From NCBI GenBank assembly GCA_963514095.1, contig OY741281.1, positions 15,564,330-15,628,329 on the forward strand: a stretch of 64,000 bases of DNA, read 5' to 3'. Origin of the DNA: Eutrigla gurnardus (taxonomy: Eukaryota; Chordata; Actinopteri; Perciformes; Triglidae). The position numbers and the translations under genes are program-made. This document shows positions 36,430 to 48,300 of this stretch, one piece after another. The notes under the pieces are model-generated. The model worked only from the letters and a program-made list of their open reading frames with translations. It had not been told where the DNA came from and searched no databases. Every line of letters begins with the position of its first letter. The stretch's first letter is position 1.

Positions 36430-36448
36430 AAGCTATCAAGCGGTAGTG
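36430..36448 (-). other. Possible 19-bp leader exon of cargo gene
   Basis: A minus-strand acceptor CCCGTAATTTCAG and a strong donor GCTT/GTAAGT bracket 19 bases (CACTACCGCTTGATAGCTT). An upstream exon ending ATACTG/GTAAGG at 36535 could splice into it. Confidence 0.35.
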
Positions 36449-36930
36449 CTGAAATTACGGGCAGAGTCAAGGCCAGTCAGGTATACTTGGAAAAAAACGT
36501 TGACGGTAGACAAGGTTTAATGTTTTTACCTTACCAGTATCAATGTTGCTCGTTGTCGTTCTTCTGTGTGGCAGCCTGGCTCGAGGGGTCTGTTGGAGTG
36601 TACCGTTGCGGCCGACGCCCACTGATTCTGTGACGGAGGTTTTTTTTATTCCTTTATTTGGACGTAAACGGGTCAGAGAGCGTGATCTCAAACTCAAAAT
36701 GCGCATGTGCAAATCATGCTTAATCTAATAAAAATGCTTTGATCAAATGAATAAATTCAGTTCAATGTCCAGCTGCTAATTTATATTGTATCCAAATACA
36801 AAAATAGTTTCAACCATAAACATAAATTAGAATGTTTGGATTAAATGAAAAAACTAATAACTTTCAGCTATTAGAGCGCGAAAATACACATTAAACCAAC
36901 AACAGCAATGTTAGACTTTTTTCAGTGTAC

Positions 36931-36979
36931 CTTCTTTAGGTGGCTTCCAAAATTCCTTCAAATGAGGACCAAACACCAC
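36931..36979 (-). other. Candidate exon abutting the CACTG element
   Basis: On the minus strand a long pyrimidine tract and TTTTGTCAG precede 49 bases that read VVFGPHLKEFWKPPKE in one frame; the other two frames contain stops. The exon ends AAAGAAG/GTACAC, where the GTA belongs to the target site and CAC to the inserted element. It may be an exon of the surrounding unit or a host gene. No continuing exon was identified. Confidence 0.35.
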
Positions 36980-37059
36980 CTGACAAAAGGATAAGAAAAA
37001 AGGATTTAGAAACACCTTACTAAAACTTTACAATACAGTACTCCACTGCACTAAATTGT

Positions 37060-37660
37060 TAAGCATTTGGCTGCAAACCCCCACGTGGCTGTGTCTGAAG
37101 CGCCCCCTCCCCCCGCCTGTATATTGGTCTGTGCTGCTAGCCCCATTAGCTGTCCCGGGTGTTAGCAAGTGCTAATCTCTCTCTCTCTCTGTCTATCTCA
37201 GCAGCAGCACGTCAAAGAAAAAGAAATAAGCGCTGGAGCCGCGGACCCATAACCGGCTGTCACCGACAAATAAAGCCTCGACCGGTAACAAGAAAGATGG
37301 CTGTGTTGTGAGGTAGCTCGATGCCAACTTCGACTAGCGTTAGCGGTTAGCATCCGCTGCTAACACCCGGCCGCTCCCCAGCTCAACACAATGGCCCTCC
37401 TGCTCGTTAACACTGGAGGCCTGTTGCCGATAACGGTCGTGTAATGGCCCACGGCTCCAGCGCTTCACTCCATGTATTTATTTTTCGCCGGTTTCGTTGT
37501 ACGTTAAACAAAATTGGTCGTGTTCAAAAGCTAACGTTAGCAGATGTAATGCTAATTGTAGCAACAACAGGTTTGAGGCATAAAGCTAAAACGGCAAACG
37601 CTATAAATGCATAAATGAACATAAAATGAACTTATGGGTCTATGTGCTGACCGAACTTAC
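37060..37660. promoter_or_regulatory. GC-rich, CpG-containing promoter-like region
   Basis: The stretch is much richer in G+C and CpG than its neighbours. It contains CTCTCTCTCTCTCTGTC, AGCGTTAGCGGTTAGCATCC and a 14-bp inverted pair AAGCGCTGGAGCCG (37228-37241) and CGGCTCCAGCGCTT (37452-37465). A candidate minus-strand exon lies just beyond. It could be a transposon-borne promoter. Confidence 0.4.
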
Positions 37661-37760
37661 CTGCAATTTAGTGGACGACGCTTCGGATTGCTGTGTGGTT
37701 GTTGTAGAGGTCGAAGACAGAGCCGAGTGGCCATTCGCTTTCACTGTAGAGAAACACCTG
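37661..37760 (-). other. Candidate first exon, minus strand
   Basis: The minus strand has CCCATTGGCCC (a CCAAT-box variant, inverted), then GC-rich sequence ending ACTAAATTGCAG/GTAAGT, a near-perfect donor at 37661. It could be the leader exon of a transcript running toward the 36931-36979 exon. No start codon with a long frame is present. Confidence 0.4.
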
Positions 37761-37800
37761 GGCCAATGGGAGTGGCTCTTATGATGTACGTTGATGACGC

Positions 37801-38941
37801 TAGAGTCCTTAAGAGAGAGAGTGGCGCCACCTACGTTTACTGCAATGGTTAATTTTTTTCACAGCAATGGCGGAGCATGGAGACCCTCAAAAGTTCCCGG
37901 AAGTTAGCAAAAGCTAACTTCCGCCCAACATTGGGTTGCCCGATGTTCACCTTCTTGGTTTGGGTCTTGTTTCCAAGATGGCCTTCAAGTGTTTTTTCCT
38001 GTCATTTTCTTTTTCTTCCCCGTTATATTTACAACGTAACTTCCCTTGGTTTTTGCATTGTTTTTCCTGTTCTCTGTTCTGTGGTGTGGTATTTGAAAGT
38101 GTGCGAAAGTGCAAATGCATTGTTTGAATATGATTACCTCGCATATTTTTGTTAGTAGTGACTTTGTAGGTGGTTAAATGGCTCCTTCCAACTTTAACCA
38201 CCCATGCTTTTCGCCTGTCCCTGTCTGGGGAAGCCATACATGCGGACACCCCTCTCAGAGCGATTGGAGCATCCCCACGCAGCACAGCACACCATCGTGA
38301 AGACTGTCAAGGACTACATAGTGAAAAGGACACAAACAGCTTAACATGCTGATCTGTTTCACTTCTTTACATACTGTTTTAAGGAATTTATTGTGGTATT
38401 AAGTGCTTTTGGGAAAAACAAGACTGTGATTTATTGTGCTACTGATTTATTGTGCATCACTGAGTAGAGTAAGTTTGAGATGAGGAAGAATAGTTTACAC
38501 ATAGTGATAGAAATAGTGATTTATAGTGAATTCAAATCAAAGTGTAATTTATTTGCCATGGATTTCATATTAGAATACAGTTATCATAATGTTGTTACGA
38601 GTCCAGACCTAATGTGCAGTCAATGGGCAAATCTTTGTTAGTCACCTTTCTCCTCACTCAAATCTGAAAGTTAAGAAAAAGAGAAAATATTACGACTTTT
38701 CAACGACTGTACAGTAAAGTTAAGTTGATAAACTTAACGGAGTTCAAATCAATTAACACAAGAATATACATGTTGCAACGCAAAGCATTTATTGACCATT
38801 ATTTACCGATCGTCGTGGTTTTCCTAGTGTTTTTCAATTGCCCGCCAAGCACTTCCGGGAACTTTTGGAGGCTACATGGACCACGTGATCGGCCGGCGTT
38901 TTGAACTTCCGTTGTCGCCACTCTCTCTCTTAAGGACTCTA
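37801..38941. mobile_element. DNA element with 26-bp perfect terminal inverted repeats
   Basis: The ends begin TAGAGTCCTTAAGAGAGAGA and are identical over 26 bp (37801-37826 and 38916-38941). A second inverted match, CAAAAGTTCCCGGAAGT (37888-37904) and its complement (38851-38867), shows that the repeats extend imperfectly to about 100 bp. TAGAG fits hAT ends, but the 8-bp flanks (GATGACGC and GATTTTAT) do not match, perhaps because an A-tailed retroposon inserted at the right edge. Near 38208-38344 two overlapping frames are open; one ends ERLEHPHAAQHTIVKTVKDY and then a few more residues, which looks protein-like but is not identified. Confidence 0.7.
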
Positions 38942-39285
38942 GATTTTATTTTATTTATTTTTTTTTATTTTACGTTTATTTGATAGGGACAGATACAAGT
39001 CATGTGGATTGTGCAACAATCCAACAGAAAGCATCATAGCATTTATAGCCTTAGCTAGTTTCCAATGCCCGTCCCTAGAGGGGCCTTTAAAATAACTTAA
39101 AAAGAACATGTTTAAGAAAAACATCCTATCAATTTGTCCGTCTCTCCAATCAACCATCCATCCATCTGTACATAAGCAATAGCATCCTATCCATTCATCC
39201 CTCCAGTCAGTCAGCCAGCCATCCATCCATCCAACTATCCATATGCATGCATAGTCATCATCGTCGTCGTCCCCCCCCCCCTCAC
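38942..39285 (-). repeat. A-tailed retroposon-like segment, minus strand
   Basis: Starts with a T-rich tail (ATTTTATTTTATTTATTTTT), i.e. an A-rich tail on the minus strand, then GTTTATTTGATAGGGACAG, a phrase seen at the 3' ends of fish retroposed repeats. It ends in CCATCCATCC and CAGTCAGTCAGC low-complexity sequence near 39160-39240. The family is uncertain. Confidence 0.45.
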
Positions 39286-39290
39286 TCACA

Positions 39291-39330
<40 letters not shown>

Positions 39331-39364
39331 AATAATCCCCCCCCACACACACACACAGACACAC
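39286..39364. repeat. Interrupted (CA)n microsatellites
   Basis: CA tracts at 39286-39328 and 39344-39364 are separated by AAATAATCCCCCCC, and preceded by CGTCGTCGT and a C11 run. Confidence 0.97.
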
Positions 39365-39690
39365 AATCACTCATAAAATACCCACATTTCCCTATAAATG
39401 GCTACGCATGGCTAGATGACGCAATGCCTCAGCCAATCACAATGGCGTTGACTGTAACACCCCCCCCCCCTTTCCCCAAAGGCTACACCTTTATTGTTGT
39501 AATAAACAGAATAACACTATTTTAAAAGAGAAAAACAAAAATGTAAACAAACAAAAATATTACTTATATTCAAAAATAATGTTTAATCACAAAATATGTC
39601 ATCATGCCCATACTACTACTACTCCTATGATGATAATAATAATAATGTAAATAAATAAATTACATCATGTCAATTACCTGCACCTGTCTT

Positions 39691-39885
39691 AGACGTCGAA
39701 ATAAGTGACCTAGCCCGACGTTCAAATGTTCAACTGCATATTGACGTCCAAGTGGGGTCATGATTAGACGTCCAAATAGCAGACCTAGTTTGCACGTCGT
39801 GTAGTGGTCCAAAATTGGTCTTGGACCGACGGACGCAATATAGACATGATCTGGACGTCAATCAGACGTCTAATGTTTGGTGGGA
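39691..39885. repeat. ACGTC-rich array, right
   Basis: About seven ACGTC or ACGTT motifs occur in under 200 bp (AGACGTCGAAA, TTGACGTCCAAG, TAGACGTCCAAAT, GCACGTCGTG, GGACGTCAATC, AGACGTCTAATG). It ends at TTTGGTGGGAAG. It is the counterpart of 31098-31294, and the two may be the subterminal regions of one 8.8-kb element. Confidence 0.6.
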
Positions 39886-42800
39886 AGTGAATTGTGGATT
39901 ATATAGGAACTGTTTTCGTTTAAATTTTACAAGTGAAAAGAACTAAGACTGTGATGTTCATCGTTACTGTTAAATAAATGCCGGCAATGTTTTGAATAAT
40001 CTTAAGCAGGTGTCTTAGTATTTTCATTCCCCTACTTCCTCTTTGAAAAGTACCTTGATTAAGCACTTGTACATAAATAATTTCACAGTGTGCTAAAGCT
40101 AGTGCTTACATGTTATTTATTTGTCATCACTATTTCCACATGTTGGGCAAAGTGACCAATGGGTCAAACACCTAAAACATTACAGCAGTCCTCTGTGATG
40201 CTTAATTAAATACAAACTGACGTTGAATCCGTGTTTGAAATTCAATGTGTAAATATCAGGTCACACGTATCATCCTGTCATCTATTCGGAGGTGTCGAAC
40301 AACCTAACAGGAGGAGGGAAATGTTTCTGGCATGCACATATGTGTTTCCCTAAAAGAGACCATGTCTCTTAAAGCTTTATTACTCATTTTCTTGGCCATT
40401 ACAACTCCCTAACCTTAACCTAACCAGGTATTATTTCCTAACTGCTCTCCTAGGTGTTTTTAATTAGTGAGGAATCCTTGTTTTGTGAGGCAGATGGCAC
40501 AATCCTCTGTCTTTTGTTAAAGTCACACTAATTAGGATTCTCCGAGAAGATGCGTCCAACCAGAATCCTTAATAAGGGAGCCTGTTAAGCCGAGTAATAA
40601 GACGGCTGATGTCTCCACGACAGTGCTCACCTTGAAACTCAAAAATAGATTTCACCACAGACCTTTTGTCAATACTTCTCGTTGTGGATGGTTTTCCTGT
40701 GTGTGATTAAAAGAGATTTTCTTATTTGATTCTTTTGAAAAAGTCTGATTTTTAGCTGCTGATTGTATGTCATTGAGGGAAACTGATTAGTGACGACATA
40801 GATATCCACTGTTAAATTAAACACATTGAGTCATAGAGGGAAATAACCCACAAGAGAAAGCCTGCTGGCTTTTGAGTGAATGGAAATTGCTTGCACATGA
40901 AACCCCCCACATGTCGGCCCTCTCTGGGCCTTCCAGGACTTTGAAAGCAGGACTTTGAGGAAGATTTGTAGATGCTCTCATCTGAGTCCAAATACCCCTT
41001 TCTAAACATGCACAGATGGCAAATTAAGCCAAATATGGCCCAAAATGAAAGTTCATTCTGGCTTCTTCTACTGAATAAGGTGTGATAGAAAATAATGCTG
41101 GCTTGGGGTTTTGATATTCTGAAATATTATCATTTACACTCCATCTCAAGGAAATGATTACTCTTTTTAAATGCCATTTCCATACTGTTTACTAGCAGAT
41201 GATACTGGGATACCCCCAGCAGCATTCCCAGCACTCATAAAAAGGCATCTTTCAGTCACACACTGGAGAAAACAGTAGCAATGCTGTATAAATATCAATA
41301 TGCAGGAACAGACTGTGTACATTTCTTTTCTCCAGCTTTCATTCAACGTTCAACAATGTTTGTAGAAGAGTTTCACATTCATGGGATGAGAACTGGAACA
41401 TAGCAGGGAACGTGCCAACAAACCTTTAAAACTACCATGTGGAGGTTTCTTGGAAACAGTCACACTTGCTTTGTCTTTATTTCCTTCCTATTTAACATTT
41501 TATTTTTTATGACAATTACATTATTGTATTCACAATTGATATGAATGTGCTTTGCATCACTGGCATGCTTATACACACACTGTCCATGTGCTTGTTCACA
41601 TGCAAGTAGAGCATGAGCTGAAGGCAAAACAGGAAGCAACTTTACGATTCAGTTGTTTCTGATGCAATATCCAAGAGTAAGGAAATGATAAACGTCATAA
41701 TTACAAACGCAAAAGTATAGAATTCAGCCATTCTGATACTTGCTTACCTTGGAAAAGGACAAAATATATAAATCACTAGACTTTCCTAGTGTGCAATCAA
41801 TAATGGTTCAATAACTCCTTATCTCCCCTGTGTACTAATGGCCAGAGCTGGCTTTGCAGAAACAAACAACACTGTGCTGAGAAAGAAAACTCTATACCCT
41901 GAGCTTCCTTCTTCTATTATGTTGTATTACTTGAACAACAAAGAGATACCAGTACAAAGCTGATTAATTTTCCGTTCGGTCAGGAATGCTTTGTGTTCGG
42001 CATCTCTTTTATTCAGCATCAGTCATGTCTTTAAAAGAACTAACATGACATCATAATTAGAGAGAATAATGCACCACTTAATTCAATTTGCTTTTAAAGA
42101 TGGAATTAATAATAGGAAGGGTGAATGAAATTTCCTACCTGAATCATTTTCATAAATCTTGATAATGAAGTTCGCTCCCTTGTTGGCTCTAAATGTCATA
42201 CCTTGAACTCAGAAACATGGTGCCTTTCTCTCAAACCAATTAATCTTTAGGATGAACTCTTTCCCTTTCCCAAGAACAAGCTCTCGATTATAGTCAGTCG
42301 TCTTTCGGACAGTTTCCTTGCTTTGTCTATGATATCATCTTTATCTTATAAGATGATGTATAGTACCCCTTTCTATATTTTATACAAGCTTCTTCATAGA
42401 CTAAACTACTATAAAAAAAGATTATAATAATATTAATAATAAAACCATCTCTGCTTTGCCACTGAGGTAACCATTAAAACATGAAAATAAACAGATACTA
42501 GATACGATGCCACGAACACACAGCTTAATGCTACTGTGGTTACTGTGGTCAGGGCAAGCTGCAAGTCCACTTCATGTTAAAACGCAGATAAAAATAGATG
42601 TGGATGTAAACACGATGCCAGGAGGAGCCTGTTGCCCTCGAGTGCAAAGTGAATCAACAGCCTGTTTGGGGAATTACGTCTGGGCCTCAGCATGGCGATG
42701 ATGCTGCACACTGAAGGGATGGGATGTTTTTTCACACATATGCATCAAACTATTTATTGTCAGTGATCTCCAAAGGGATGGAGCTCGCCTGCATTCAAAT

Positions 42801-45174
42801 TTAAAGGAAAAGAGGAAGAGCACTCATAATGTTGTGGGCGGCCAAACAGAGAATTTATCCCTTCATCGTGGATATCAGGATATTCATCCCACTCACCAGC
42901 TCTATTTCCATACATCCTCGCTTATTGGGGGTAACGGTTATACTTGAAACTGCTTGGATGGGAAATGTTGCGTATGATGAAGATTTCAGCAATGTCGATC
43001 CGACTCACCAGATAGATTTTCTGAATTTAAATTTTGGTCAATAGGTTTTCGGTACCCTCCCATGTTTGTTTTGTTTTGTTTTTTTGCAAGTAGCACCAAA
43101 AAATCACTCTATCACTTTTAATAATGTCAATGTTAATGGTGTTGCTCTGCTGGTTTTTTTGTGTGTGTTTTTTTAATCTAAAACAGTGCTTAACATCACC
43201 CTTATTATGCTGGAGTGTTTTAAATACTCAGTTACTTCAAAGAGGTCGTACATCAGACTACCAACGCATCCTTGCAATTATACATGTTTGACTGACTAAG
43301 TCTTGATGTCCCCTCATTCACAAAAAACATTTCCCTTTGAAAACAGAAAGGTTCTCAATTACTTGACCCATAGATTTTTTTTTTAAGCACCACAAAAGCA
43401 AAGACGAGTGGTAAGTTCAATTTGTTAGTCCGCCTGCAACATTGTGGTGCGAGCCTTGAATTAAAATCCCGGCAGATAATGAGCGCATTAAGAAGACAAG
43501 TGTGAGGAGGTCTCACCTTGAAGTACCACTTGCATTTCCTCATGAGCCAATTCATTTTGAGGTAATTAAGTCATGGGTTGGAATAAGTTGGTGACATATG
43601 GTAAGGTGCATCCTGCACCTTGAGCCCTCTCTGAAGACACACTACATGGAATAACAAGAGACCAATGCTTAGAGTGCCTGCCTTGCCCTTAGTTCAGCCA
43701 CAATAAATAGCCGGGCCCCCACCGCATTCGTCATATTGATTTTTCTTTAATGATATGCACAAGAAAGTAATTTCCTTGTCTCTGCATTGTCAGCGGTGAC
43801 TAATCAGATTTTCCTGAGACAACCAATTCCATACCAGGAGGAAATGCCTGGCTACAGATACTGGTCATCCAAGTGACACAGACATCACCTAACAGCTTGT
43901 ACAGGTGCAATCTCTCTCTGCATGCAGGGCTGGAATACTAAGTGTGAACTGCCTACAATGTGTCCTTGGTTATATAAAGCAACATTTGCACCCTAGGCAA
44001 GGGATTACCAACACGCATATGATATGGAAAAAGTATCCACCAATGCACATTATTATGCTTTCCTTAAAAAAAGCTAATATTTCATATTCTAGAAATGTAT
44101 TTTCGGATATTTATTTGACTAAAATAAAGCAGCAAGGTGTTTCATGTTTCCCACCTCGAGTATCAAATACACAGCAGCTCGCAAAGCAAACTGACCTCAG
44201 TTCATTACTACATCTCTTTTTACAATCAGCAGGGAAGCTTGAGTTAAGTTTATAGCATGGATTTCATTGACCAATAAACAGCATAAAAGGCAAAACCTTT
44301 ATGTATTGTTTGTGGGATTTTTATGTGCTAGTCTTCAATATTTAACCTTGGCTGAGTGAAATTCGAATAGCCAATCAATCATGCCATACTAACGCTGAAT
44401 ACTAATTGCCATCGGCTCATTACTATTTCACGAGATGGCTCCATTTATGAAATGTCACTCAAAATAGTGTACCCACAAGCCAATCGATGTCAGCCGTCTT
44501 TCCGTCTGAATGTTTTATTTGTTGTAAATACATAAACAGAGAGATATGGATTTGGGGCAAGCAGTTGGACACCCACATGTGGTTACTGTGCTGGGTGGGG
44601 ACACGTTGAAAAGGCATTGATCAGTGGTGGGGTGCAGTATACAGTTTCCTGGAGGCCCGGTGTAAAGCAATGACTAAAGCCTACCGAGACCGAGACGTTT
44701 GGAGTCAACCCATGACCTTTGAGGTTGATCTGAGACCATGCTATTGATAGAAAAGATATGGTTACTTCACCACTGGAAGTTGTCATTTTTCAATAACCGA
44801 TATTAGACTGTGTACAACATTGGGCAGACAGAGAGCGGTGCCACAGCATCAATGGAGTATTTATAGAGGGGCTTATATATTACATGTATTGATGTGTTGT
44901 ATATCTTTTTTATTTTTTTGATTTACATTTACTTACTTGTCTTAATTTAACAGAAAACAAAAGTTAACAAAAAAAATGTGTAAATGTAGTTTTACAAAGC
45001 TACTAACTGAAACTTGTCTTTGATCACACTTTTAGCCTCTTATTGGGTCTGGATGTGTTAAATTGCACTGGGTTATGTTGTTAAATAGTGCTGGGTTATG
45101 TCTTGGAGGGTGAGTATCTTTATTGAACTACTGTAGATGTAAAGCCACCATTCTTGTAAATTTTATCTTAAAAA
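39886..45174. other. Unassigned non-coding DNA
   Basis: About 5.3 kb with no recognised exon or transposon end. A TAATTAGTG / CACTAATTA pair in inverted orientation lies at 40461-40469 and 40526-40534 (homeodomain-like cores). Remaining frames are short and without family resemblance. Confidence 0.5.
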
Positions 45175-45244
45175 TAGGGCTGTCCAACAATTAAAAACGT
45201 GAATCCGATTAATCACAGGGTAGCTATGGATTAATAACGATTCG
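45175..45244 (+). mobile_element. hAT-type MITE, left end only
   Basis: TAGGGCTGTCCAACAATTAAAAACG, then ATCCGATTAATCACAGGG and GGATTAATAACGATTCG, match the left end of a MITE widespread in vertebrates and fish (TAGGGCTGTC...GATTAATCACAGGG). The right part is missing; the sequence passes directly into a Tc1 end. Confidence 0.7.
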
Positions 45245-45336
45245 TCTAATTGGACAGGCTGATATCTCAGAAATATGATTGACTTGCAGTTACATTATGT
45301 TGTTTTAGTGTTCCCTTTATTTTTTTGAGCAGTGTA
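45245..45336 (+). mobile_element. Tc1/mariner 3' end remnant
   Basis: TCTAATTGGACAGGCTGAT, TGATTGACTTGCAGTTACAT and the terminus TTTATTTTTTTGAGCAGTG followed by TA match the right end of a fish Tc1-like transposon. The other end and the transposase are not nearby. Confidence 0.75.
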
Positions 45337-48300
45337 CTTTTCCTAATAAGCTTGTCTCCCTGAGTAAATGAGTAGTAACAACCATACCTGCTGTTTCACA
45401 AAGCTGTCTCAAATGATCCCATTATGTTAATTGAGAAAAAAAAGTTAATATCAGATATTGCCGCCTTTACCCGGTTGCTTTAATTCAAAGACATACAAAA
45501 TTGCAAATGAGAAATTAGTTTAAAATATTCAGAATTTCTCTGAAAGCCCAATGACCAATAGAAATGTTGCATGCTTTGTTACCTTTGAGTGGTAATAACC
45601 ATTATCCTCTCTGATGGAAAAAAAAAAACTAATGGCATGCTGTTATGGTTCATATAGCTAGGAGATCTGTGTGTCAGTGCATCACACCCATGCTTGAAGT
45701 CTCTGCAGAGCTTAGAATGGGAGGAGGGAGCACAGTGTGTTTACCAAACAGGCTATATCATAGGCGTCTCTAAACTTACCACCCACTTCTGCACGCTAGC
45801 TTGCACTCCTTCTTCTCTTTGTAGCCCTGGCTTTGGTGAGTTTTCCTGAAATACACATATTCACCACTGCCAAGGGCATAAACAATTATCAATGAGCTCT
45901 AATCCACTGTTCCGCATAAATATGAGTTCCTCATGCCGTTCGCTGAGCTGTGCTGTCACTTTTTATGACTTATAAAAATTTGACTTGGCAGACAGAGCCC
46001 AACATGATGCATGACAAGTAACTTACATGGGGGTCTCAAATCCATTGCAACGCTTCTGCAAATATAGTGTCAGTTTGCTGCAGTAGTCGTGGTCCACGTT
46101 AGTGTTTGTGAGTATAATAAGCGTGTCCCCCAGACATAATATTATTCTTGTCAGGGTGAGAAGGTCTCTGAAACAGCATTTAGACCGTCACAGATACTGA
46201 CACTCTCTTCTGAAAGCCAGAATAATGGAATAACTTTAGGGTTAGCGTCTCATTAAGGCTGGGTGACCCACCTGCGACACTATTCAGTGGTGCTAAGTCT
46301 TTTGGATACATTCAACCTTTAGCTGTAGCAGTAGGTCAGGAATTAACCCTCCCGACATCTAGTGGTTGATATGAAGGCTGGTATAGTCCTAAAATGCCCG
46401 CCTGTTTCATTCTTTCACCCCTGCACAAGAGATTGTTTTTCTGCTGGGCACTTTCTAATTGCAACACTGCTGACACTCACCATATTTTTCTAATTCCATC
46501 CACACACCGGTAGTAAACCTGCTATTGTTATTAGTGGGCCCACTTTCTGACTAGTCATCTACTTTTAACGTCCACATGGTAGTTGAAGTAATGAGACGGA
46601 CTTAAGAGAATTATCTAACGGAAGCTTTGCTTTTGGACACTTGGCTGCTTCTTGAGCGTCAGTTATTTGTGGCATTAACCAAAGTTGGGCTTGTTCGACT
46701 AATGGCACGAGATCGTTAAGTAAACCAATGTACTGTATTCATATATATTTAATTCACAGATAAAACACATCCCTGTGTCCTCCTAAGGGCATTTTATAAT
46801 CCGAAACACCCAAAGGCCACTGCTTGCGTGCATAACTCTGAGACACCACAAGTAAAAATGAACAGACTTCGAAGGCCTGTGTGATCATTGTGCACTGGAG
46901 GGCATTTGTTTAGGATGCATATTGTTTGTTTTGTTTTTACCGTATGGGCTCATCAATAATGCAGGGTGACTTAACCAGCAATTACAATGATGAAGACATC
47001 AAAATGCAAAATGGAGGACTGTGAACTCTCCTATCTGATAAGAGTCGCCTGCAATAGCAGGACTACAGACTGGACAGACTTTTAATTAGTCAGCTTTGTA
47101 TCCCAGCCAGGAACAACAGATTGGCTGCTTGCTCTTTCTTGTCATCATAGAAACCAAGAACTTGAAGCATGACCATTTGAATTATGGATAACTTAGTTAG
47201 CAAAAGCTTGATGGACAAAACTCTTCCAACCAACTTTACAAGAACATGGACACATCTGTGAAAACAACTGTTTAAATGAGATGTTTCATCATTTGCTGCT
47301 TGCCAGTCCATCCCTGGAGTATAAAGGACTTTGATCAACATAAAAAAGTAAGCTAAATACTTGCCAAGCAAAAACGTTACATTGATTTGTGATAATTATT
47401 TTTCCTCCTAATATTCCTCAGGGATGTTCTGTGAGGAACATTTTCCAGTTTAAGACATCTTTCTTCAGTTAATGTACAGTTTTACTGCTAGTTTTATCTA
47501 TTGTTCAATTTTTATACATAACTGTGTCAATATATTATTTGGGTATTTTGTTAGTGGTAAAATTCAGTATTGATTTGGCATATGAGGCATGGCTCCCAAG
47601 TGCTGTTTGTGAAATACGCATTAAATAAGGCCGAGAGGTTTTGAAAATGACTTTACTTTTTTCTTCTTATTGTCATGCTTGATGTATCACAAGCAATTTA
47701 AAAAAAAAAGACGTTTTATTTCTGCAGGGAGTTTGGTCCTTGGCTAAAGCATGTAAAGCATCGTCGTAAATCTATGATAAACCACGTGTTTATTGTCAAG
47801 CGCTCGCTTATTTGCACATGGTTGCAGTTGGAGTTCGCTGCCATATCCTTTGTTGAGAGAGGATAAAGTTAAGTACGCCACCGCGGCCAAGTTGACCAGA
47901 ACAATCTCTCCGCCTAAGTGAGCCCTCACCCACAGCGACCTTGGTCTCATTTAAAGTAGAGTGTCATGTTCGACCTTTTCCGAGGACCTTGCTCTTGTAA
48001 GGAATGTCCCTGTCAATACCAGTTTTCATGGACCACTTAGAGTATTTCACTTTTTCTTTCTTTGGCCAGTCTTCTCTAAGGAATATTGGGCTACAGCACA
48101 AAGACAACAAGCACTAGAAAACCCCAGAAATGTCCTTTTGTATTCATTTTTGTATTCTGTCGGCAAGGAAAACACACAGGGAGCCACCGCGATCCTCAGT
48201 TTAACAAAAAATGTGGTGAAAACAGGTCCTTCACGCATCATCACTTAAGTGGTTCTGTACCTGAAAATTTTTTTTTTTTTTACACAGAATAACATAATGT

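Larger units (their letters stand above)
33447..36660 (-). pseudogene. Spliced cargo gene in the CACTG element, probably inactive
   Basis: A minus-strand gene can be assembled from splice signals: leader exons near 36535-36650 and 36430-36448, then coding exons 35514-35588, 35190-35325, 34798-34953, 34650-34712 and the last coding exon 34376-34056, with AATAAA (minus strand) at 33452-33447. All internal junctions have AG/GT and consistent phase. The product resembles the C-terminal region of a high-copy, poorly described teleost protein family (phrases ERWPALF, NAKFIRITTVPL, LDKHSTKLL, LVATAFAMVFGLLYTLNL). Its function is unknown to me. The exon 35190-35325 ends in an in-frame TAG exactly at the donor, so the chain is interrupted; the N-terminal part could not be traced with confidence. 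The gene may be a nonsense allele, a pseudogene, or make a short product. Confidence 0.6.
33132..36927 (-). mobile_element. CACTG-ended (CACTA/EnSpm-like) element with cargo gene
   Basis: The left end reads CACTGAAAAAATAAAAC and the right end, inverted, CACTGAAAAAAGTCTAAC; with the flanking TA on both sides the match is GTACACTGAAAAAA. The 3.8-kb interior has AT-rich subterminal blocks with repeated TTTAGTTT and TTTAAA, typical of this class. No transposase was seen. Instead a spliced minus-strand gene occupies 33.4-36.7 kb. The flanking TA on each side may be a 2-bp target duplication. CACTG ends resemble fish CACTA/EnSpm elements; the class assignment is tentative. Confidence 0.65.

Noticed and set aside
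38951..39525. 139-codon minus-strand and 92-codon plus-strand frames
   Set aside because: Dominated by CA, CCAT and CAGT simple repeats and an A-tailed repeat.
42507..42701. Short frame with a signal-peptide-like start (MPRTHSLMLLWLLW)
   Set aside because: Only 64 codons, with no donor or acceptor continuing it, no promoter signal and no family resemblance; a hydrophobic start alone is not enough.
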